Source: Pomphorhynchus laevis (Eukaryota > Acanthocephala > Palaeacanthocephala > Echinorhynchida > Pomphorhynchidae). From it: 64,000 bases of DNA. Location of the stretch: positions 1-64,000 of the forward strand of contig WNNJ02001296.1 in NCBI GenBank assembly GCA_012934845.2, written 5' to 3'. The notes below the pieces were generated by a model that did no database searches, was not told the DNA's origin, and saw nothing but the letters and a program-made list of their open reading frames with translations. Shown here piece by piece: positions 41,891 to 53,479 of this stretch (positions are counted from its first letter, which is position 1; the number at the start of each line of letters is the position of its first letter). Both the position numbers and the translations under genes were made by a program.

Positions 41891-42028
41891 TCTATAGAGT
41901 TGGCAGTCTAAAGAATTGACATCCTAAAGATTTGACAGCCTAAAGAATTGACAGCCTAAAGAGTTATCAGTCTAAAGAGTGGACAGTCTAAAGAATTAAC
42001 ATAATAAAATGTTGACAGTCTAAAGGAT
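41891..42028. repeat. Tandem array of 16-bp units
   Basis: Eight to nine units of the type tctaaagaattgacag occur head to tail, with changes at two or three positions per unit (for example cctaaagagttatcag). The first is tctatagagttggcag at 41891 and the last partial tctaaaggattt ends at 42030. Confidence 0.85.
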
Positions 42029-42875
42029 TTATAAAGAGTAATATTGATCCATCGAGTATTGATTTCAAGGGATTAATACGCAAGGGCATATAGCAAGAGC
42101 ACGTTCTACTACCATTAAACAGAATCAATTTACGACATTTTGATGAAAACCTGTAAGACAACTTCATCCTCATCATGCATTTAAATCTAGTTGCAATATG
42201 TTGTAGTCAAATTTTTAAACTTTTTCCTTTATGTTAATATAATCAACAATGCGAAAGTGCGAAAGTTTGTATAACAATTCTGCGATAACAGTCCAAATAG
42301 GCATTGTTCAGAGGCCGTCTAAAGACAACCATTATAGACATGATACTCGACATTACGAAATGGCTAAAAGCTCGGTCCAACATGAACTCAGTTTGATTAA
42401 TGCCGTACAATCCCTTTACACCAATTCCCCACAATTAGATTGATGATTTAATTTCTGAGCACTTTGAAGATTGGCAAGGACATTTACGATAAAATGCTTT
42501 GCTAAAATTACGGAAAACACTGTCTACAATCATTCGCTGAAAAACATTAGAATTCTATTGTAATTTCATAGTGACCAAGTATCATAATGACGGGCATCTT
42601 GATGTCATTCCCAACGAAACACGGATAACCCATGTTTTCAACAAATTACATTATAATCTATTTTTTAACTTTTCCCCGAAATAATATAAACTTTAATTTT
42701 CGGTATTCGACTCGATTTCTTTAACACTGAATTGACCTAGTTAAAACGTATTTGTAAATGCCAAGCATTTTCAGGAAAGGGTTGGTGCACGAAACCGATA
42801 AGACATTGATGTGATCTAGCAAATATTTTCTTTATTCAATACATGAATATATTATATAGTACATTATATCATATA
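42029..42875. other. Spacer, with an unrecognised short frame
   Basis: A 64-codon frame at 42249-42443 (+; start MRKCESLYNN, ending SLYTNSPQLD) shows no known domain and has no visible splice or promoter context. I cannot call it a gene. No other feature is seen. Confidence 0.3.
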
Positions 42876-42919
42876 GTACATTATAAGCATGTATTATTCA
42901 ATACATGCTTATAATGTAC
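42876..42919. repeat. Perfect 20-bp inverted repeat, 4-nt loop
   Basis: gtacattataagcatgtatt (42876-42895) and its exact complement (42900-42919) face each other around attc. A partial related word (tatagtacattatatc) lies just left. It looks like a fold-back duplication. Confidence 0.85.
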
Positions 42920-43306
42920 TTGCTTTTGTTCACCAACAAGTTATGCCCAGACAAAGATAACTTTTTTCATTTACAACGATCATTTCCCCATCCCCGAGAA
43001 TTAATTTTTGAACTTTGATTTTTGAGCTTTTTCGTGGAGAAAGTTAAGTCATAATAAAATTTAAGTCAATTTAAGTCACTTTCATTAAATGATAGCGATC
43101 TTTTCTATAATAACATTTTGTTATAAAATCTAGAAAAAATTTTAAAATACTGTTTGTCTAATCTTTCAGATTTTTGATTATGTTCTCATTCATTCCGTAA
43201 TTGATTTCCTACTAGTTTAAAGATGAAACCTACAAAAATAAACGCTGATATGTTAATGTATTGTACATACTTCTTTAATCGATAAAGCATTATCTTGTTT
43301 TTGCAG

Positions 43307-43401
43307 AGATCTAATACGGGAATTGTCGAAAGATTGGCTGTTATCGAATATGTGGCGACTGTCATGTATGCATGTTCACACAAGCATACCGAGTATTCCA
43401 T
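43307..43401 (+). other. Candidate isolated exon
   Basis: A strong acceptor (cttgtttttgcag, ending 43306) and a strong donor (gtaagt, 43402) bracket 95 bp that stays open in two frames. One reads GIVERLAVIEYVATVMYACS, the other LIRELSKDWLLSNMWRLSC. Neither is recognised. The splice context is the only support. Confidence 0.2.
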
Positions 43402-43797
43402 GTAAGTTCTAGTAAAGGTCGTTTGCCAGAATATCAAAGAATATTTAGTAATTACTTATTTCTTAACAATTTAATAAACGAAACATATTAAATTAATTAG
43501 ATGCATATTTAGCAAATGTAAAGGCTTATAAAAGAAATTTTAAAATTCAGTATTTTTTTAACCGATTTATAGATAACCCAGACATGAGTAAAAACATCTT
43601 AATAGATCGTAAATAAGAATTATTGATCTCCTGATGAATCCAAATCAAAATATACGTATTAATATATGTATCTACGTATTTAATAATTAAATAAATAAAT
43701 AAAAATAATAACGCTGCATTAATAAATCAAAATTTAATAATTAAATAATAAATAAAAATTAAGTAATTAAATAATAATTAATTAATTAATAATTTTC

Positions 43798-43970
43798 AGA
43801 TCACAGATGCAATCAAGTTAAATTAAATAATATCTAATATTTAATATAAGATTTTATATAATTTATATCAAATTAAAATAAGATTGAAATTTAAAATAAA
43901 AGTCAATTTTTATGAATTGACTAATAAATAACAAACGATGTATTAGAATAAGAATTAAAGGTCATCATGA
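43798..43970. repeat. Direct repeat, copy 1 (~173 bp)
   Basis: From agatcacagatgcaatcaag to ggtcatcatga. A nearly identical copy lies at 44236-44408. Between them is a segment shared with 46862-47033 in the same orientation. Confidence 0.85.
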
Positions 43971-44063
43971 GGAACTGCTATAAAAACAGCAGTTCTATAT
44001 AAAAATGTTCCGCTAATGATTTTAAATTTATTTTTACATAAAAATAAATTTTTACATTTATCA

Positions 44064-44235
44064 TGTTTCGGCCCCTAACTCCTCTACTCAACATAGCAGC
44101 GGGCCAAATACATGCTAATGATGTATTTCCTCTGATAAAACTATCTAGTATCTTATTCTAATACAAAGTATATTATTTATTATCCATCCATAAAACTTTG
44201 CCACTTAAGAGTTTAAATTTATTCTTTATATTATT
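44064..44235. repeat. Dispersed repeat, shared with 46862-47033
   Basis: The segment gtttcggcccctaactcctc to aatttattctttatatta is repeated with about ten differences at 46862-47033. In reverse complement it matches the repeat at 3090-3275. Confidence 0.8.
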
Positions 44236-44408
44236 AGATCACAGATGCAATCAAGTTAAATTAAATAATATCTAATATTTAATATAAGATTTTATATAAT
44301 TTATATCAAATTAAAATAAGATTGAAATTTAAAATAAAAGTCAATTTTTATGAATTGACTAATAAATAACAAACGATGTATTAGAATAATGGTTAGAGGT
44401 CATCATGA
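44236..44408. repeat. Direct repeat, copy 2 (~173 bp)
   Basis: Second copy of the 43798-43970 repeat. It is followed by catcaggagggactgctatg, the mirror of the tagcagttcctc end in the copy at 3270, suggesting a repeated-element boundary near 44460. Confidence 0.85.
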
Positions 44409-44483
44409 TATGTTAGGATATCAGGATATATAGATGTCATCAGGAGGGACTGCTATGTAATAAGGAAACAAAGTAATAAGGAA

Positions 44484-46560
44484 ACAAAGTTCCTCCATCC
44501 GTTTGCTTGCCATCGCTGCGACACAATCCGACCGGCTCTAATCGAGAAGACATCCCTTCTCAAGACAAAGCCATTCAAAATATGTGGTTCAGCTCAGAGT
44601 GTCGAGTGTACCGGGATTTGCTGTTTCGACAGTTCAGACCGTGCAAACCCGATGCGTCGCTGATATTTCCGCATCCACGTGTGAATTCGCCGCTAAATGT
44701 GATGCCGAGTCGTAAGGTGACGGCGATTGATAAAGATACGTCGTCTAATCTAGTACAAACCCCTGAGATTGGAAGTGCCGTTTGGAAAGCTCCGGAGTCC
44801 CTGCCTACCGCTCCGAGCAGTCTAGCTCGACATATAGCAGAATCGGCTTCTAACAAGAGTGAACTACTAGCGATCGTGTGCCTGGGACGAGACCAACGTT
44901 TTTGTTTATGTTTTTCCGTTAGCAACTCTACCCCGCACACAGCCGCCTATCTGCGCACGCCATTTTGGAAATCCGAGCAGTCCACTCCGCTGGTTGCTTC
45001 AAGGTTTGGTCCCACCAAAGCCTTTACGAGAACCGACGTATCTGCAATTGATGTAAATATGCCGGAAATGATATAACTTCAATGCGATATAGACATAAGC
45101 CATCCAAGTCAATTGGCAGAGTTGCTTGTCGCCGTGCATTATCATCCAGACATAAATTCAATATGTTGGCCAAAGCGGACTTTAGGATTTCGTCGTAATG
45201 CTTCAATGACGGGCAGGAAGAGCAAGAAGCACAGCGTAGCAGATGAGAAATCCTTGGTATGTTGAAGCTACATCGCAACGGAAACAGCGCATCCTGTCTA
45301 CACAGATCGATCATTCGTTTGACAGTGTTCTGGAGAAGCTATACGCGTTGATCCAAGGTTTCCTTGGACCGCCTAATCGCTTCTTACCGGAGTGTCTAAG
45401 ATGACAGTGTCATTGGAATCAGTCAGAATGCATTCGAGAATCAAGTCCAACAATCGAATTTGATCCTTAAGATCACGGGTTATCAACTCCGACTTTTAAG
45501 AATTTGATGTAAGTCCAATTCTCGTTCCCTAATCGATTATGTTAGCTACATCCGAATAAATCTTATCCGAGTCATCCCCAAAATACAGTCGTCGAAATAA
45601 CATGCGCAAAACGGTGACTGACAGAGTTTGACAACTTAGCTTGCGGCAAGCGAAAAAAGCAGGGGACCGAGAGGACCCCTTGTTGAACACCTTCGGATGA
45701 CGAAATTATTGATGTGCCGTCAATAAGTTGACTATCGCAACCGTAGCAAAGGTTGACTAATGGCAGGTAAGCTGGTAGCTTCCTGCAACCATTTCAATCA
45801 TGTGGCTACGGTTGACAGTGTTGAACGTGGTATGAATGTATAACTTGACAAGCGCAACTCCAGGAACTAAGGCGTTTGCGGTAAAGTATCTGAACGCGTG
45901 AGTCACAGCTTCAACTCCTCGATGTATTCCAACGCCAAATTGTCAAGACACGAACTCACTTAGAATATCGCTTGATGACGAACGTGTGACAATATTAGCT
46001 GCCAAGCGGCGCAACGTACAACTCACAGCAATCGAGCGAATACCGCCATTAAGTTTCTGTAAAGCCATAAGCTTAGCGCCGCAGAGAAATTTTCTTATAG
46101 ATTCCGGCACACAACCTTTTAGGACGACGGTGGTGATTTCAGCCAAGGATCGAACTTGGCGATAACCTGAAAGGCCGCACGATGGACCAGTCAGGTCTTT
46201 TAGATGTAGTGGTGGACTGAGACCATCCAATCCACTTTAGGAAGCATTGGGAAATGTGCGAAATGCCGGCAACACGATGTCCGTAGAGAAACAGTGAAGG
46301 TACAAGGTGGTACACCGTGAATTTGAACTTGCGTACTTGTCCCACCTAATTGGTTAGTTCATCCGGGGTGTTTGGACCTTATTTCTGACAAAACACGATC
46401 GTCGAATTGCGCTATTTCGTCATCGCTAATCACTAATCTGATTGTGCCGTGAACATCGCCATCTTCAAGTGTTTCCGAAACTCTGCGACAAAGATTTCTA
46501 TTGGCCTCGCCACCGTCTACTTTAGCTTTGTTACAAGATTTTCCTCGAGCGAAACGAGAG
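44484..46560 (-). pseudogene. RLE-type retrotransposon (second family), degraded
   Basis: Reading on the - strand: an N-terminal conserved block (RRVSETLEDGDVHGTIRLV, SEIRSKHPG; 46359-46480), the RT start (PPLHLKDLTGPSCG; GIRSIAVSCTLRRLAANIV at 45943-46230), a thumb block (FNIPRISHLLRCASC, 45200-45280) and the end region SGAFQTALPISGVCTRLDD, ITLRLG-like, HGLNCRNSKSRYTRHSELN (44575-44940). Final codons before truncation resemble EPVGLCRSDGK in a shifted frame. The RT active site region (about 45.4-45.9 kb) has many stops. The order matches the copy at 58975-62050. It is truncated at the 3' end by a short tandem duplication. Confidence 0.8.
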
Positions 46561-46861
46561 GAAGAGAAATTGTAAGTAGTTATAATCAAGAACCAGTTGT
46601 AAGTAACCAAGAACTTTTTAAGCAGTCAATTTTATATTGTTTCAAAATAAGAAACTACCTACATATAAACCAACTGATACAAATTAGTTATTAAAAATAT
46701 ATCATCTAAATGGTGTCTAAAGTACAAAGTCTAAAGGTCATAAACTGATGTTCTATTTTTAAAATCTTGGTGAACAAGATTTTCCGCGAGCGAAACTAGC
46801 TGAACTGAAATCTAAAACTGAAATTGTAAGTAGTTTATTAAAAGAATTTGCTACGCTATCA
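46561..46861. other. AT-rich spacer with small duplication
   Basis: The words acaagattttcctcgagcga (46531) and acaagattttccgcgagcga (46777), each followed by aaac and a nearby gaaattgtaagtag, show a local duplication of about 50 bp. No gene. Confidence 0.4.
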
Positions 46862-47033
46862 GGTTTCGGCCCTTAACTCCTTTACCCACATATCAGTTGG
46901 GCCAAATACATGCTAGTAATGTATTTCCTCTGATAAAACTATCTAGTTTCTTATTCTAATACAAAGTATATTATTTATTATCCATCCATAAAAATTTGCA
47001 CTTAAGAGTTTAAATTTATTCTTTATATTATTG
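46862..47033. repeat. Dispersed repeat copy
   Basis: Matches 44064-44235 in the same orientation and 3090-3275 in reverse complement. It directly abuts the RT fragment that follows. Confidence 0.8.
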
Positions 47034-47760
47034 TGTTGATTTATATATTTTACTATTTTCTGCTTGATGTTATTTTTATAGTAACCTAGTTTAAAATATG
47101 TGTATATTAAATTATTTAAATGATTTTGTAGAAAGCCAATATTATTACATATTGTTGCAATTCTTAAAATTTCATTATTTAATGTATTATATTTTATATT
47201 ATATGGTATGCATGAATGCTCATGCAAGAATATGTATATTGTAAATTTAAATGTCATCTTTACGATATAAATTAATGGTAGTTTTAGTTAATGTTAATTT
47301 AATGTTCATATCTAGATATACACCTTTATCATCAATATTGGTTTTATTAAGAATGCGGCTACATGGATAAATTTGTTCACTTATTGAATAACAATTATTA
47401 GAATTAAATACGCATATATCATCAATGTATCGAAACATATATTTCATATATTTATATTGTTTAGATTTAGTTTTTAACACAGTTATGAACAAATTCATAT
47501 TCTATAAAGCTTAAAAACAAGTCAGCTATAATTGGGCTACTATTACCACCCATTGGAACACCTTTTACTTGTCTAAATATAGATGTCCCTACTTTTAAAT
47601 AATTTTGATTTATCAAAATATTTAAGGATTCTATTAATTCAATTTTATCCATATATTTATATTTACTTGATGGCTTAATTTTTGTTAGATATGCGTTATA
47701 GTTATAATAACGCTTTTTTAATATCTGCTAAATCTAAATTAATTAAAAGCATACTTTATT
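46943..47760 (-). pseudogene. Reverse transcriptase fragment of an unusual lineage (FRYIDD type)
   Basis: On the - strand, three frames in order carry IFRQVKGVPMGGNSSPIIAD and LFLSFIEYEF (47467-47652), YMFRYIDDICVFN and YLDMNIKL (47247-47498), then YNIKYNTLNNEILRIATICN (46943-47257). The pattern GVPMG..sP..A.L, F.YIDD, and a following .IP..YN-type block matches a group of animal RTs close to Penelope-like elements as I remember them. The YIDD centre is intact, but two frame breaks and the missing N-terminus make it dead. The overlap with the dispersed repeat at its 3' end is noted. No GIY-YIG domain is seen. Confidence 0.6.
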
Positions 47761-50041
47761 CTTTTGTTCCTTTTGTGTGTTTTAAAATTAAATAAGATTT
47801 AATTAAATATTGATTTTTTTTATTTTTTTTATTTTATGTTTAATTTAATTTTAATTTTTAAAATCACAATTTAATTTGGCTAGAATCAAATCTGTTATTG
47901 TTAAATTTGTAGTTTTGACTTAAAGTCATCAGGCTATTTTACCGAAGCTGACTTACTCAATTAATCTAAATAAGTCAAAAATTTATAAGAATATAAAAAA
48001 TATTTAATATAAATAGTTTATATTCAGATTAATGTAAGTCATTAATCTGAATTAATCTTAACAGTCGGCTAAACTATAAGATCAATAAGATTGGGATGAC
48101 ACATTGGGATAATTACACAATTTTATAAATTGTTTATAAATTTTCGAACGTTTCATATTTTATTAATTTATAATACAAAGATGATGTATTATCTCTTTCA
48201 TAAGCATACCTGATTTCTTCGAATTAATAAATTACGTCAGTAAATCAAGTAAAATTTAATATTTTATGAAAAAAGGCAAAACTTATTATAAATTTTACAT
48301 GCATTGAAGTGTGGAATAAATTAGGTCATAATTTTTATAATATTTGAAATGTGGATTACCATAAACATATTTGAAGTTGTAGCATTATAATCTCAAACTT
48401 TCTGTAGATAATGCATATACTAAGTTAATTATCGAAAACTATAAATTACATACAATTTGATTTACATGTAGATATAAATTAATAAATATTAAATTTTAAA
48501 AATAAATATAATATTCTTATAAATATAACATAAAATATTGAATTATATTTATATGTATAACATTTTATAATTTCTAATAATAAATATTAATAATATTATA
48601 TTAATATTATTTATATGTTATATATGTTATTGAATTTCCACCTCTACAACAACTAGCGGATTTGTAATTAGCGGAATGTGAAAAAATATTTTCACAATTT
48701 TGTACACAGTTCTTATTGAAATATTTGTTTTATCGTTTTGATAAAAAAATATATATTTTTTAAATTATTATTTCATGTTATCGTTTTACTTTTTAATTTA
48801 ATAAGTTTGATTTTCAATTGCTACCCATGAATTTTATAAACAACTAAACGTCAAGCATCTTCATTAAATTTAAAGAATCATTGATTAATTTGTACAATTA
48901 TATTTAGATCTGTAAACTAGATTGGATTTAGCTTAAAATCGGCATATAATATTCATGCAAGTGTAAATATTGAATTGGACATATTTTACTTAATAGAGAG
49001 ACAACAAATTGAATTTAAAAATTTTACTTTTAAACTTCCGGATACAAGCATTATGCTTAACCTCGATCATTGTAAAGTATCACCATAAAGCAATTTGTTT
49101 TTTTTCTTCACAATTTAGGCATTTTGAAAACAAAATTTAATCTTACAAAATGAATACATTCACCTGTATATTCTGAATAGAAAATCAATTTCGTAGATTC
49201 TACTGTTTTCTGTATTTTGCTGGATCTTCTATATTTTGTCTTTCTTCTCTCTATATCTCACACTATATTGTTTTTCGTCGCCGCATTTTCTGGCTCTATA
49301 AAAATTTTTTTAGTAACCCATGTGTTGCTTTTTTGAGTAAAACAGAAAAATGGCCTACCATTTTAGAGAGATAGAGCTGTATGGAAAGCTGGCGGATATC
49401 ACTGGTAAATCGCGGTTATGCATCAGCTTGTGACCAAGCCAAAAAATATATTACAAAAATATGAAATATGGTATGTCTTTTGTGTGATATGTAGAAAGAA
49501 AAAGTAAATAGCATATCTATAGATAGTGGTGAATGGTACCTTGATCTACTGTGTACGTCCCGCATGGGTATTATGCCATAAGTATACAAAAAGGAAAACA
49601 CTTATAGAGATTACGTGTTTCCTGTACAAAGGCTTTTCTTGAATGTAAAACTTATTTCATCGCGTAGGCAGTATATTAATTTTATGCAATAAAACTAACA
49701 AACAAAAATATAACATCGGGTAAAATCCGTCGGTGGACATTACGTTTATGATAATCTTCAAGTCATTTTTTTGGCCAAAATCAACATATATTCCTTATAT
49801 GCATCATCTATAATATGACCAACAGGGACATAATTCGTTATTTACCGATAGATGACAAAAAATGTTTTGTTAAATTTGAAGTAATTCTTTAATACTTTCA
49901 ATACTTGTTTTTAATTATTTTAAATCAAATTTTCCTAAATTCAACATTTTCGCGTGTTTAAGCTACTTCTTTATGGCTTTAATAAGTGTTCAAATTTATC
50001 ATCTTATATGATAAACAGCTAGACAATCAAAATTTTATTTT
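47761..50041. other. Gene-poor AT-rich DNA
   Basis: No gene, exon or recognised element that I can support. A short frame at 49416-49601 (-) shows no domain. It may contain intron or decayed repeats. Confidence 0.45.
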
Positions 50042-50170
50042 CAGCAAAATCAAAAATATTTATTCAATAATTATGTATTCAATAATATTATTGAATATGT
50101 ATTTAATAATTCAAAATATGTATTCAAGTTTAGAATTAATTATAAAGAATAAATATTTTTGATTTTGCTG
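50042..50170. repeat. 24-bp perfect inverted repeat around 81 bp
   Basis: cagcaaaatcaaaaatattt and four further bases (50042-50065) are exactly complementary to 50147-50170. The 81-bp interior holds a smaller palindrome (ttcaataatattattgaa) and tattcaa duplications. It could be a tiny MITE or a hairpin-forming sequence. Confidence 0.85.
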
Positions 50171-51829
50171 TCCAACAGTTTTTTATACAATTTTTGGCAC
50201 AATGAGCATCTTTGATTATCATATTGTTTATTTATTTTATATGATCTATATAATGTTTTAAAAATCTTAAAAAGTTCAAAAATGATTTATTGATTTAAAC
50301 AATGAATTTATTACAAAAATCAAAATATTAATCATAATAATTAATTAAGTTAATCAATAATTAATATTAATTTACTTTAGATTAAATAAACAATATACTA
50401 ATATATTATTAATATTAATATATTAGTATATTAATAAATAATATATTTAATTTACTCAAAAAACGAACACTTTTATTTAAATGATTAGATAAATATTTAT
50501 CTTAATAAATATTAATGAATATTTTAAGTCCATACTTTGTATCAAAAATACTATTTTGTGCAGAATTGAAATTTCCATGCTCGGCAAAAACGGTATTACA
50601 TTCATTTCCATTACGTATAATATTTTTGTTGACCGTAATATTTAGCATTTCCTCATTAATATTTATATTTTATGTTTAATATTAAATAATCTCATAAAAT
50701 CAATATATTTATGTGGTTAAAGTATTTTAACTTAATTGTGTAAAGGGTAAGATAAAAATATAGTATTATAAAGTGAACACATTTGTTCAGAGCAATAATT
50801 TGTGTAATAATCAGCAGAACAAATTGCAAAAATCTGGTATTTAAATTGTCCATATAAGTATAATAAATACAATATATGTACATATTACATGAGTAACTTA
50901 GTTTATATTAAGGTAACTTAATGACATTTAGTTACCTAAATGTCATTACCTATTAGTTAAGGTAACTAAATGACATTTTATAATGGATAAATATTAGCTA
51001 ATAATGGTATTACGAAAAGTTTAGAATAAATATTTGATTTTGTCAATTTGCTACTTTTTTAACGAAAACTTAATTTATTATAAAAGTTAAGAATTAACTT
51101 TTAATTTTGTTAATTTTTTTAATTTTTTAATACTTTTAAAACAAAAACTAAATTTTGAAATGAATTAGTATAAATCAAATAAAAAGTAAGAATTACCACA
51201 CATTTAAAACTGTTATTTTTACATCTTGTACTTCCAATAATGAAACAGCGTCAATAATTCCGCAGAATACTTAAAAAACATTTCAAACGCTCAAAGTGAG
51301 GTTACACTTAAATTTGCATAGAACTACTACTACTGTTCGAGATGAGGTCATGTTTTGTAAAATGAAATGTTAGTACCACTAGTACCAACAACAGAAAATT
51401 ATTTCACGCAAAGCAAAATACACCATTTTAACACAATATTTCAATTGGAAATGTACACTAAATCAAATTCAGAGCATAAATGTAAGACAAAGTATCTGTA
51501 TAAAATCACCAATTTCTCGTTGATAGATGTAATTTTTTTACTACCTATGTCCTCTGTGCCCATATTGTCTATGTGTTTACGGGAGCGTAAGGCATATAAT
51601 TATATAATTTCAACTGTATTTAAATTTTCACCTAGTAAAATAAAACATCGTTGAGCATTCGGCATGACATTTGTATGATGTAATAAAAAAGGGAGTTGCA
51701 AAAATACAATATTAAAGATAAAAATATCTTTAAAATGTTTATTAAAGGAAAACGCCAATTTGCTCACTTAATTTCTTTATAAGCATGGTAATGACTCTAA
51801 TTAATAATCTAACAAATAAACTTTAACTA
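50171..51829. other. Gene-poor AT-rich DNA
   Basis: Palindromic TA tracts near 50390-50450 and a hairpin of the word ggtaacttaatgacattt with ttacctaaatgtcatt near 50912-50948, repeated again near 50958. The 95-codon frame at 51367-51654 is lysine- and isoleucine-rich with no domain, and I regard it as chance. Confidence 0.4.
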
Positions 51830-52060
51830 CAAACAAATTTAAATTTGTGTTAACAAACTTTATAATTTAATAAAAATATTTACCTGATTATAAATTTAAT
51901 GGATTATATTATACTGATTATTTGAATACCTTGACTCAGTTAAAAATAAAACGTTAAGATTTATTTTAATATGGAAAACATACTGCAAACAAATTTAAAT
52001 TTGTGTATAAAAATATTTACCTGATTATAAATCTTAATGGATTATATTATACTGATTATT
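51830..52060. repeat. Two direct repeats of ~90 bp
   Basis: The block caaacaaatttaaatttgtg through attatattatactgattatt occurs at 51830-51922 and, with a 25-bp deletion, at 51985-52060. No coding content. Confidence 0.75.
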
Positions 52061-52377
52061 TTAATATTTAAATACTAGAAAATTAAATATTTTTATAACT
52101 GAAAGCAATTACTGAGCTTAAATATTTTATAAAATTTAAGTTGTAATAATTTTAATGACTAAATAACAAACTATTGTGTTAAAAACCATAACCAGGGAAA
52201 AATAAATAATGCATGCCATTTAAAATAGCCATACATATAAAATAGCATGCATAGTTCAAATTATGAAAATATTAGTAAATTTTAAACACTTCTGTGAACA
52301 CTTTATTAAAAATGTTTAACTATTATTTATTCAAATAATAATTTTAATCATAAATCATTTTGTTATTTTTCTAACCT
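52061..52377. other. AT-rich spacer
   Basis: No gene. A pair of aaaatagc/atgccattt words occurs near 52210-52250. Confidence 0.35.
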
Positions 52378-53273
52378 GATAATAACGGATAGTTTATAAC
52401 TTACTGCTTAGAACTTACTGTAAAATTATTAAATCATTTTACAGTTACTGATTTAACAAATTAATTAACTCATTTAAATTAATGATATTTCCTTATATAC
52501 CCAATTATGCTTAACACTTTACCGTTTCAAATCAAAAGCGGGAGAGGGATAGAAGACAATTAAAAAGCTATGTATTTATCATCGTATCTTAAAGATTATT
52601 GCATTTCGAATAAAATAACGGTTTATATATGTGTGCAGGCTAAAAGCAAAATACTGTTTGCATGTATTTACGATTAGGTAACACAAAATGGTTATTTTGC
52701 AGGAAACCAGGCATGTGGTCAACATTTTGTCTGGTGGAATAGGGCCTAAAAACCGTGTATGATTACATCATACTTCCCCAATCAACCATGATAAGTAAAA
52801 TTTACGTTCTTTACACTAGGAATACATTAATAGAAACCGGTATTTTTGTATGCAAAATATGACCATGTGTGTATTGCCAATACACTTATTTTCGAAAAGA
52901 TGGCAATTTACTTAAAATGAAAAAGCAATCTGTTTGGACTATAATATAACAAGGAATGCTCTGCTACCAAGCAGAAATAAGAAATAGGGGATGATGTAAA
53001 TCAGGTTGAATGACAAGGAACTATGAGAACATTTTAGAACGTACAGAAGGAATATAACTAACCAGGTACGAGTACATAAAAATAAAGAGTGCGTTTACAA
53101 TTCAATTAGGGTTTCAATCAGCTTTCAAAATCGACTTCGATTTGTAATTGAAAAGTGTTGAACATAATTGGGTATAATTAAGGAAATACCGTTAATTTAG
53201 ATGAGACAATTAGTGTGTTGAATCCGTAACTGTAAAATTATTAACTGTAAGTTATTAACTATCCGTTATTATC
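52378..53273. mobile_element. Non-autonomous DNA element with long terminal inverted repeats
   Basis: The left end (gataataacggatagtt, 52378) is mirrored by the right end (aactatccgttattatc, ending 53273). The similarity continues inward for about 145 bp on the left and about 125 bp on the right, with small gaps (cccaattatgcttaacactt against its diverged complement near 53152-53175). The interior of about 630 bp has no transposase frame. I could not see a convincing target-site duplication. Probably a MITE or a deletion derivative of a DNA transposon. Confidence 0.7.
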
Positions 53274-53479
53274 TGTTGAAGGCAGTTCAAGCCTTCACTA
53301 AATTTGAGAATTTAGAGAAACTAAAATTTGAATAATAAAATTATGCCTTCAATGGATATTAATGCTTTCAATTTGATTAGTTATCTGAAGTGTTCGTATT
53401 TTCTGACTGCATACTCTCGTCACTCGTAGACGGTCATGTGATAGCCCAAAACCATCGTCAGTAAAAAATTTATTTTTAC

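Noticed and set aside
41891..42028. CRISPR-like array
   Set aside because: The 16-bp units are contiguous with no spacers and the DNA is eukaryotic.
44507..45076. 189-codon + strand frame
   Set aside because: It is antisense to the RLE-type C-terminal region with recognisable motifs on the - strand.
51367..51654. 95-codon + strand frame
   Set aside because: Composition follows the AT-rich background, no domain, no splice or promoter context.
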